DNA from: Pseudoalteromonas sp. H105
GTDB taxonomy: Bacteria > Pseudomonadota > Gammaproteobacteria > Enterobacterales > Alteromonadaceae
Direction of reading: 5' to 3'
Length of the DNA stretch: 64,000 bases
NCBI RefSeq assembly: GCF_001469215.1
Contig: NZ_LOFH01000004.1
Location: 124,001-188,000 of the forward strand
The position numbers were made by a program, and so were the translations under genes. The notes under the pieces are model-generated. The model saw only the letters and a program-made list of their open reading frames with translations. It did not search any database and was not told where the DNA came from. Positions 38,712 to 45,423 of this stretch are shown here, one piece after another (position 1 is the first letter of the stretch; each line of letters begins with the position of its first letter).

Positions 38712-38930
38712 ATGAATTTGGAAATACGCTATCGTTTTCAATCGATGCAAATTGCTAATCGATTTTTAAATGAACTCAAAGATTGGCCTATTGCAAAAGT
38801 AAAAGCTAGGCTACTTAATGGTGGTTTAGATGTCAAAGTAAGCTATCAATTCGATGGCACTGGATTTGATTATACCTGTTCCGAGCTCGATGATTTAGCT
38901 TCTCAGCATCAAGGGGAGGAAGTTAATTAA
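38712..38930 (+). CDS. 72-aa conserved-type small protein, unknown function
   Basis: The frame starts MNLEIRYRFQSMQIANRF with AGAG about 8 nt upstream of the ATG, and shows alternating beta and helix patterns (IRYRF, KVKARL, LDVKVSYQF) plus an acidic C-terminus. No signal peptide, helix anchor or cysteine pair is present apart from one Cys. It is a free-standing, soluble, probably cytosolic protein. I do not recognise it. Good ribosome spacing and codon use like its neighbours make it a credible gene. Confidence 0.7.
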   Translation: MNLEIRYRFQSMQIANRFLNELKDWPIAKVKARLLNGGLDVKVSYQFDGTGFDYTCSELDDLASQHQGEEVN

Positions 38931-39023
38931 ATTAAAACTGGCCATTTACTCACCATTGATTGATATACATTTGAGTACAGCTACGTTAAATTAGTGTAAA
39001 CATTGTTGATTATAGAGGTCACT

Positions 39024-39914
39024 ATGGATAAGCCAACACCTGATCATATCCCTCAAGAAGCATTCGACTGGTATGATGAATACGCTCACGGCATGATGGA
39101 TAGACGCACCTTTATGAAAAAGCTTGGTAGCTTAGCTGCATTAGGTTATTCAATGTCATTGCTCACCAGTGCGCTATTACCAAACTATGCACTCGCTGAG
39201 CAAGTATCGTTTAACGATAACGATATCAAAGCAACCTATCACACATTCGACTCTCCTAAAGGCCATAATATAGGACGGGGTTATTTTGTTGAACCCACCA
39301 ATATAAAGGGTAAGCGTCCTGTTGTGCTGGTTGTTCATGAAAACCGAGGGTTAAACCCTTATATTAAAGATGTTGCGCGACGTTTAGCAAAAGCCGGATT
39401 TATCGCATTTGCACCAGATGCACTCCACTCACTTGGTGGGTATCCCGGTAATGATGACGAAGGCCGTGCAATGCAACGCTCGATGGACAGAGAAAAAATC
39501 CAAAATGATTTTGTAGCTGCCGCCGAATTTTTAAAATCACACCCTCGCAGCAATAACAAACTCGGCGCTGTAGGCTTTTGCTTTGGGGGCTATATTGTCA
39601 ATTACCTAGCGGCTATTGATGCTACATTGCTAAGCGCAGGCGTTCCTTTTTATGGCACGCCGGCAGCGAAAGCATTGCGGCATAATATTAAAGCGCCTTT
39701 AATGATCCAACTTGGCGAATTAGATAAGCGTGTAAACGCCACATGGCCAGACTATGAAGCCGATTTGAGCTCACATAATGTTCCTTACCAAATGCATATG
39801 TATAAAAATGCACACCATGGCTTCCACAACGATTCAACCAGCCGATATGACAAAGTCAGTGCTGAACTTGCATGGCAAAGAACATCCGCCTTTTTTACTG
39901 AAAAATTAATATAG
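39024..39914 (+). CDS. Tat-exported dienelactone hydrolase-family protein
   Basis: This alpha/beta hydrolase of the dienelactone hydrolase (carboxymethylenebutenolidase) family has the nucleophile in GFCFGG, the acid in ELDKRVN and the histidine in AHHGFHND. Around residues 27-60 lies DRRTFMKKLGSLAALG, a twin-arginine signal with an unusually long (about 27-residue) leader before the arginines, ending near NYALAEQ. The ATG at 39024 has GAGGT just upstream; an upstream TTG is less likely. The 296-aa product probably acts in the periplasm. The natural substrate is unknown. The solute-binding gene follows after 22 nt. Confidence 0.85.
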   Translation: MDKPTPDHIPQEAFDWYDEYAHGMMDRRTFMKKLGSLAALGYSMSLLTSALLPNYALAEQVSFNDNDIKATYHTFDSPKGHNIGRGYFVEPTNIKGKRPVVLVVHENRGLNPYIKDVARRLAKAGFIAFAPDALHSLGGYPGNDDEGRAMQRSMDREKIQNDFVAAAEFLKSHPRSNNKLGAVGFCFGGYIVNYLAAIDATLLSAGVPFYGTPAAKALRHNIKAPLMIQLGELDKRVNATWPDYEADLSSHNVPYQMHMYKNAHHGFHNDSTSRYDKVSAELAWQRTSAFFTEKLI

Positions 39915-39936
39915 AACAGTATCTAAACGAGGTTTT

Positions 39937-40707
39937 ATGATTAAAGTAGTAAATGTATGTGTGGGTGTATGGTTTGCAATTATTTGTTTCTTTACACACT
40001 CGGTACACGCAATCACCTTCATCGCTGAAGACTTACCGCCTTACCACTATCAAAATGAACGCGGCGAAGTTGTTGGGGCATTGGTTGATATAGCCAAAGC
40101 GGTCCTTGAAGATGCTAAGCTTGCAGGCAAATTTGAAATCATGCCAATGGCGCGGGCTTACCATCAGCTTGAAACAGACCGCAATACAATAATGATGTCT
40201 CTGTTAAAAAACCCTCAACGCGAAGACTTATTTCACTGGTTAGGTGATGTCTACTTCGCTGATGCCTATTTAGTCAGTTTACAAACATTTAAAGGGCAAG
40301 TTACTACTTTAGAAGACGCTAAAAACTACCGAGTCGGAACAATTAATGGTTATTCAAGCGCCCAATACCTAAAAGATAAAGGGTTTACTGATGACGAAAA
40401 TTTGGTTTTAGTTAGCCACTATACCCAACTTTGGCAAATGCTTTTTAAGCGCCGTTTAGACTTTGTTTTAACCAATACACTGACCTTAGAGAATGAACTT
40501 AAATCAGTAGGGTTTAAGATTAGTGATATCAATAAACACCTACATTTGACTGAATACCCTTCAATACTTTATTTTGCTGCAAACCAACAGCTAGACCAAA
40601 AAATTACCGAGCAGCTTATGCAATCTTTGAACAACATTAAAACAACTGGGCAACACCGTATTATTTTACAAAAATGGCAGCTTTCACCTCCAGACACAGT
40701 TTTGTAA
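39937..40707 (+). CDS. Periplasmic solute-binding protein (amino-acid type, PBP2)
   Basis: The 256-aa protein has a signal peptide (about 1-25, cleavage after VHA) followed by a type 2 periplasmic-binding fold. ITFIAEDLPPYHYQNERG, GALVDIAKAVLEDAKLAG and LEDAKNYRVGTINGYSSAQYL match the SBP_bac_3 pattern. The absence of neighbouring permease or ATPase genes suggests a stand-alone binding protein, as is common in Shewanella-Pseudoalteromonas-Vibrio genomes. The ligand is unknown. It follows the hydrolase by 22 nt and precedes two small membrane-protein genes. Confidence 0.85.
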   Translation: MIKVVNVCVGVWFAIICFFTHSVHAITFIAEDLPPYHYQNERGEVVGALVDIAKAVLEDAKLAGKFEIMPMARAYHQLETDRNTIMMSLLKNPQREDLFHWLGDVYFADAYLVSLQTFKGQVTTLEDAKNYRVGTINGYSSAQYLKDKGFTDDENLVLVSHYTQLWQMLFKRRLDFVLTNTLTLENELKSVGFKISDINKHLHLTEYPSILYFAANQQLDQKITEQLMQSLNNIKTTGQHRIILQKWQLSPPDTVL

Positions 40708-40754
40708 GTACTTCCCTCTCCTATCATTTAATAAGGCCAGTTTCATTTAACCCC

Positions 40755-41120
40755 ATGACTAAATTTTTTATCTTAAAGTACGCCGCTTTTTTTGGTGGCT
40801 GCGCGGGTTGTTTCTTCTTACATACACAATTTTCGATTCCTGAGCTTATCGCTTCATGTATCGTTGGCTTATTGGGGAGCTTTATCCCATTACCCAAAAC
40901 GTATGGGCAGCACCCTTATGCTGCAATTTATGCAGGAAGCTTCGCTGGAATGTGCTCTGAAGGGCTAATTAATACTTATTGGGAGCTGGGTCTAATTTCG
41001 TTCATTGGCGCCATGTTATATACACTAACAACTAAGCTGTTTACTGGCTTTGGTGGGCGACTTGGCAGCATTGCGTTTGTCAGTGTCGCATTGTATGTGC
41101 TCGGTAGAGGCATTTTTTAA
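40755..41120 (+). CDS. Small polytopic membrane protein 1, paired
   Basis: The 121-aa product has about four hydrophobic segments. It contains AAIYAGSFAGMCSEG near residue 57 and TGFGGRLGSIAFVSVALYVL near its end. The ATG at 40755 is the best start; the open frame before it lies inside the solute-binding gene. Its TAA shares a base with the next ATG. The GSFAGM and FGGRLG motifs reappear in the next protein (GTFIGM, FGGALG) at the same spacing, so the two are paralogues. The function is not known. Confidence 0.72.
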   Translation: MTKFFILKYAAFFGGCAGCFFLHTQFSIPELIASCIVGLLGSFIPLPKTYGQHPYAAIYAGSFAGMCSEGLINTYWELGLISFIGAMLYTLTTKLFTGFGGRLGSIAFVSVALYVLGRGIF

Positions 41121-41500
41121 TGATTTTTTTGTCTTTTTTATTAGCCTCTCTCGGTGCATTTTCAACTTTCTTCCTAGCAAAACACGACCGTTTAGGCGCA
41201 ATAAGAGCCTCTACCATCTTATCTATTTTCGCGTATTTACTATTTTACTTAATCGGTTTCCAACCTGAGTTTTACAGTACTCTGTTCTTTGGTGGAACCT
41301 TTATAGGGATGAGTGCCCCTAAGCGGTTTGGGGTTTATACTTTATGCTCTGCAAGTATTCTATATTCGCTTTTGTTTTTCTACCTCGTTCCCTTACTAAA
41401 TAGTTTTGGAGGGGCACTGGGGATCAGTGCATTTTTATCTGTGTGTATTTGTCACCTCGCAATCATGCTTGGCGCGCCCAGAAGTCGCAAACAAAGTTAA
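41120..41500 (+). CDS. Small polytopic membrane protein 2, paired
   Basis: The 126-aa product has about four hydrophobic segments and contains FFGGTFIGMSAPKRFG and NSFGGALGISAFLSVC, which align with the preceding protein. One-base overlap (TAATG) implies coupled translation in equal amounts, as for a heterodimeric membrane complex. No catalytic motif is seen. Such small paired proteins could be a transporter or channel, but evidence stops at topology and duplication. A weak hairpin (about 41512-41537) follows. Confidence 0.72.
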   Translation: MIFLSFLLASLGAFSTFFLAKHDRLGAIRASTILSIFAYLLFYLIGFQPEFYSTLFFGGTFIGMSAPKRFGVYTLCSASILYSLLFFYLVPLLNSFGGALGISAFLSVCICHLAIMLGAPRSRKQS

Positions 41501-41793
41501 TTACCCTAAAGAGTGCATCATACTCAGAGTATGCACTTATCGCCTTTTCAATATTTTAGCCCGACCTTTAAGCCACACAACCTCAGCCTTAATAATAAAG
41601 AGCAAATTCAACAGTGCATTCTCTTTGCGCCTTTCGCGCTTGTTTACGACCAAAAAGCAACCCTATACAACTACAAATTATTTTTTTAATAATACCTTTT
41701 TAGTAACAAAGTGTGATTGTATTACTACTCAAACTTAAATACCATTTATAGGTACGCATTGCTGTACGCATTACATCACCACTTTGGATAACT

Positions 41794-43254
41794 ATGAAAA
41801 TCACAAATAAAACACTCCTTACGCTATCCCCATTAGGCTTAGCCTTATTGCTCCCAGTTGCAAACCAAGCGTCAGCACATGGCTACATAGCAAAGCCTGA
41901 ATCTCGCGGTTATTTATGTCGTCTTAGAGAAAACACTCAATGCGGCAATGTTGTGTATGAGCCACAAAGTTTAGAAGGCGTTGATCGCTTTCCACAATCC
42001 GGACCCGTTGACGGTCATCTTGCAAGTGCCGGTTTAAGGGCTTTTGGGGCTTTGGACGATCAATCCATAAATCGATGGACTAAACGCCATATAAAAACGG
42101 GTCCAAATGAGTTTAGCTGGCGTTTTACAGCCGCACATTCATCGCGTGATTGGCGCTATTTCATTACAAAAACATCGTGGGATCCAAATAGCCCACTCAC
42201 TCGTGATCAATTCGAAGCAGTGCCCTTTTGTGAATATCAAGGGTTTAACCGACAACCGCCAAAAACATTAACACACCTGTGCAATGTCCCTGAACGAACC
42301 GGTTACCATATTGTGCTCGGTGTATGGGATGTTGCTGATACACCCATGAGCTTTTATAACGTTGTTGATTTAATGATTGATAATAACGATATGAATGAAG
42401 CTAGTTGGCAAGATGTTGGCGATATCGTAACAGGTCGTCATTTGAAGGCTGGCGATAAAGTAAAAACCCGAGTGTTTGGTGAGTCAAAAGAAATCCCTTC
42501 TCTTCAAACTGTATTAACCATAAACAGCGATAACGAAGGCTTGAATGAAAACTGGACTGTTGCATTGGCTAAAAAAATCAATGCTTCTCAATCTTGGATT
42601 CAAGCAGGGCAACTGAATGAAAATAATGAAATCGAAATTACAATCGGACGAAATGAAATATTTGCTCAGAGCAACGCAGGTATAAACTCTGTTGAACTTG
42701 AGTTTGAATTAGCCCCATTACCTAAACCTGCATTTGCGGTAACCGGTTTATCGCATAACTACGTGATTGACAACAACACCGTCGAGTTTAACTTTTCTGT
42801 TGATATAGAGGCTGATGCACATATTAAAGCAACGCTCAATAAATCATATAACAGTGTTGTTACACACGCTTTTCAAGTCACTAGAGGGCAATCAGATCTT
42901 GTACTAAATTACCCAGATGCACAAACGGGTCATTACAACTTGGCAGTTAGCTACATGACGGCAGATGGCCTCACCGATGAAAAAGTATTCCATTTGAACA
43001 TTGTGGAAGCCGGAACCCCACCAGGCCCAATCCCCCCCGTGGTAGAACCAATCCAGGACGTGGATTATGTTTTCCCAGCAAACATCACAAGCTACAAAGC
43101 AGGTACAGTGGTACTACAACCTAAAAATAATAAGGTGTACCAATGTAAGCCTTGGCCATATAATGGTTATTGTGTTCAATGGTCAAAGGGGTCAAACCAA
43201 TACGAGCCGGGAATCGGTTTATATTGGAATATGGCATGGATTGAAATTCAATAG
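41794..43254 (+). CDS. AA10 lytic polysaccharide monooxygenase (GbpA-like, chitin-active type)
   Basis: The signal peptide ends in QASA, exposing His29 as the N-terminal copper ligand, the start of the histidine brace. The second brace His is His115 in FTAAHSSRDW, and the axial aromatic is in SFYNVVD (about 186-192). The AA10 domain covers about 29-200. GbpA-type modules with beta-sandwich character follow (about 215-400), and a C-terminal chitin-binding module of about 60 residues (VYQCKPWPYNGYCVQWSKG, EPGIGLYWNMAW). The 486-aa length matches Vibrio GbpA. It is secreted and would oxidatively cleave chitin or assist surface attachment. No chitinase gene is nearby. Confidence 0.92.
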   Translation: MKITNKTLLTLSPLGLALLLPVANQASAHGYIAKPESRGYLCRLRENTQCGNVVYEPQSLEGVDRFPQSGPVDGHLASAGLRAFGALDDQSINRWTKRHIKTGPNEFSWRFTAAHSSRDWRYFITKTSWDPNSPLTRDQFEAVPFCEYQGFNRQPPKTLTHLCNVPERTGYHIVLGVWDVADTPMSFYNVVDLMIDNNDMNEASWQDVGDIVTGRHLKAGDKVKTRVFGESKEIPSLQTVLTINSDNEGLNENWTVALAKKINASQSWIQAGQLNENNEIEITIGRNEIFAQSNAGINSVELEFELAPLPKPAFAVTGLSHNYVIDNNTVEFNFSVDIEADAHIKATLNKSYNSVVTHAFQVTRGQSDLVLNYPDAQTGHYNLAVSYMTADGLTDEKVFHLNIVEAGTPPGPIPPVVEPIQDVDYVFPANITSYKAGTVVLQPKNNKVYQCKPWPYNGYCVQWSKGSNQYEPGIGLYWNMAWIEIQ

Positions 43255-43286
43255 TCGAAATTTTAACTGTGTTATCCCAGACTATT

Positions 43287-43318
43287 AAGCCACTTTAGCG
43301 AACGCAAAAGTGGCTTTT
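43287..43318 (+). terminator. Terminator of the LPMO gene
   Basis: A 10-bp stem (43287-43296 with 43307-43316), with a small inner GCG/CGC pair in the loop, is followed by T residues. Confidence 0.82.
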
Positions 43319-43362
43319 AATTGTTCACGACTCATTCATAGGGCTAACTTAAAGACGCACAT

Positions 43363-43848
43363 TTAAGCATCTTGATCTTTACTCATAAAATCTGCCATTC
43401 GTTGGTTGATCTGTTCATCTGTTAAATCTTCTTTGTGAGTCCCTATGGTCCAAACATGGCCAAAGGGATCCTCTAACGTACCAGCCCTATCGCCATAAAA
43501 TTGATCATGCACCGGACGTACCTCTTTTGCCCCTAATGAAATGGCATGCCTAAATACACTGTCCACATCGTCAACATATAACATCAGACTAACCGGGGTG
43601 CCCCCTAACTGTTCAGGGCTTTTAAAGTGTGCTTCAGGGCACATGTCTGAAAGCATGATATGTGAATCTGAAATTTTAATTTCAGCATGAGCCACCCCCC
43701 CATCAGGCAGTGGCATTTGCATTATTAACTCTGCTGAAAATGCTTGTTGATAAAATTCAATCGCTTTTGCAGCACCATTAATAATTAAATAAGGCGTTAT
43801 TGCATGGTACCCCTTTGGAATTGATGAAACAGACATGTTGTACACCAT
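43363..43848 (-). CDS. VOC-superfamily (PhnB-like glyoxalase-fold) protein
   Basis: The 161-aa product has the paired beta-alpha-beta-beta-beta pattern of the vicinal-oxygen-chelate fold. It opens with HAITPYLIINGAAKAIEFYQ, has DGGVAHAEIKISDSHIMLSD mid-domain, and ends with DRAGTLEDPFGHVWTIGTH. These match the PhnB/YdcX-like branch of unknown enzymatic role. The ATG at 43848 or the one four codons on are both possible; neither has a strong ribosome site. It is on the same strand as the GAF gene upstream but 58 nt apart. Confidence 0.85.
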   Translation of the reverse strand: MVYNMSVSSIPKGYHAITPYLIINGAAKAIEFYQQAFSAELIMQMPLPDGGVAHAEIKISDSHIMLSDMCPEAHFKSPEQLGGTPVSLMLYVDDVDSVFRHAISLGAKEVRPVHDQFYGDRAGTLEDPFGHVWTIGTHKEDLTDEQINQRMADFMSKDQDA

Positions 43849-43906
43849 TTTAGAATATCGACTGTTAACAAAAAGTAGTCAAAAAGTCCTCATAAAACAA
43901 GCAACG

Positions 43907-44434
43907 CTAGTCTTTACACAAGTGCAACGCTGAACCCAATAAGTCAGCAATGTAAAATAGCTTAATCGCCTCCTGTTTAGTAAATTCACCACTAAAACGC
44001 GCCACATTTAGTGTACCAACGCATTGTTTTTGATAAATAATAGGGGCATCCATACAGGTACCTAACCCAGCCTGTGCGAGCATACGACAGTCTTGCTCTT
44101 TACTTAAGCTAAGTTGCTTGCAAATAATCAATTTTTTTGTTTTAAACACACGTCCTACCAAGGTGTAATCTATCGGTAATGGGATTTCATTTGCGATTGC
44201 TTCGCTCCCAAACGCAGACACTAAATTAAGATAACCTTCATGTTGCGCTAACACCACACTCGCCCTGTCCCAGTTAAACAAAAAGGGTGACCAATGCGTT
44301 AATACATGCAATATAGCTAAGCGTTTATGAGTTTGATTAAGTTCATTAATAAAACGATTAGGCAAACTTACCTGCTCATAAAGCGGGTTTTCTAAAAAGC
44401 ATTCATAACTTAAGTGGTACTCGTTCGAAGACAT
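43907..44434 (-). CDS. Single GAF-domain protein
   Basis: The 175-aa soluble protein consists almost entirely of one GAF domain. Recognisable segments are WDRASVVLAQHEGYLNLVSA, VGRVFKTKKLIIC, and APIIYQKQCVGTLNVARFSG followed by a helical tail. GAF domains bind small ligands such as cyclic nucleotides, tetrapyrroles or amino acids, or dimerise. No output domain is attached, so it would work as a free ligand sensor. Cys residues (Cys102, 112, 123, 134) could suggest redox sensing, but this is not established. Confidence 0.75.
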   Translation of the reverse strand: MSSNEYHLSYECFLENPLYEQVSLPNRFINELNQTHKRLAILHVLTHWSPFLFNWDRASVVLAQHEGYLNLVSAFGSEAIANEIPLPIDYTLVGRVFKTKKLIICKQLSLSKEQDCRMLAQAGLGTCMDAPIIYQKQCVGTLNVARFSGEFTKQEAIKLFYIADLLGSALHLCKD

Positions 44435-44510
44435 ACATATAGATTCATCAGATAGCGTACAGAAAGTATATTATTTGCACGCCATTAAAAACGTAAGAAA
44501 ATTCAGTTTT

Positions 44511-44539
44511 TAACACTAAAAAAAGCAAATTTAGTGTTA
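44511..44539. promoter_or_regulatory. Perfect 10-bp inverted repeat, possible operator
   Basis: TAACACTAAA and its exact complement are separated by 9 nt. It lies between the GAF gene and the broken SDR gene. With no T run following on either strand it looks more like an operator or cruciform than a terminator. Confidence 0.45.
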
Positions 44540-44629
44540 GGGATATTTAAATTGCTCTACTCACCTTTAAAAAGTAATTTTCCCCCAAAGGTCTATTGGT
44601 ATTTGAAACTTTATCAGAAGGAATTAAGC

Positions 44630-45194
44630 ATGAGTAAAACGTTAATCATTGGTGCCAGCGGGCAAATAGGTAAAATGACATCAAAATTAGTATTGTCAAA
44701 ACAACAGCAAGTTGTAGCACTTGTTAGAGATAAGCGTAAATTAAATGACTTAGTGTGATCAGGTAATCTTTGCCTTAGGCTCAGGCGGTAATACAGGCGC
44801 AGATAAAACAATATTGATTGACTTACGGGCAGCAAAGAAAGCTGTCGATTATGCAGAGCGCCAAAATATAAAGCATTTTATGGTGGTAAGCTCTATTGGC
44901 GCGGATAATCCAGAGGCCATCGACACCGAACTGAAACCGTATTTGGTAGCCAAGCATATGGCTGATCAACACTTGCTACAAAGTGAACTAAATTACACTG
45001 TCGTTAGTCCAGGCACACTCACTGACGAAAATGCCTCAACGCATATATCGACTGTGCGACCTGACAGTCAGGATGATGCAAAAGTTAGTCGTGAAAATGT
45101 GGCAAATGTATTAACTTATATCGCGAATAAGCCACATCAAAAAAGCACAGTTTTTGAGCTGTTTGATGGTACCAGTGCTATTTCCTCACTTTAA
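44630..45194 (+). pseudogene. Broken NAD(P)-binding SDR (NmrA-like) gene with internal deletion
   Basis: A first piece starting at the ATG 44630 (AAGGAATT ribosome site) reads MSKTLIIGASGQIGKMTS, the Rossmann dinucleotide-binding start, and stops at TGA 44756-44758. A second piece in another frame starts at 44757 and reads DQVIFALGSGGNTGADKT, then KHFMVVSSIGADNP, to a stop at 45194. Intact homologues have roughly 25-30 more residues between the two pieces. This implies a deletion whose length is not a multiple of three. The family is the atypical SDR group that includes YwnB-like NAD(P)H-binding proteins. The gene is most likely inactive. Confidence 0.85.
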
Positions 45195-45344
45195 AACCAC
45201 CTGAGCGGCCTTTGCGGTCGCTTAACATCGACTCTAAATTACGCGTCAACAATCTATCTCCTGCAAACTACCCTTTACTTCAATAGTTTTGAAGTCCAAA
45301 AAATAAAAAGCTATTCTACTTCAACACAAAACCACAAATACAAA

Positions 45345-45359
45345 TGAAAATAATTATTG
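45345..45359. promoter_or_regulatory. Possible Fur box upstream of the TonB-dependent receptor
   Basis: TGAAAATAATTATTG matches the 7-1-7 Fur core at 11 of 14 informative positions. It is placed 65-80 nt before the receptor start, where iron repression of a TonB receptor is expected. Confidence 0.5.
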
Positions 45360-45423
45360 ATTAGGTTTGCACTTTCTGTATTATACCCGCCGTTGTACCT
45401 AATTGTTGTAAAATAATAAAGAG

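Noticed and set aside
41406-41738. 110-codon plus-strand frame overlapping the second small membrane protein
   Set aside because: It lies out of frame over a credible gene and runs into AT-rich non-coding DNA, with no ribosome site.
45204-45228. Hairpin after the broken SDR gene
   Set aside because: The stem pairs only with a wobble and no T run follows, so a terminator is not supported.
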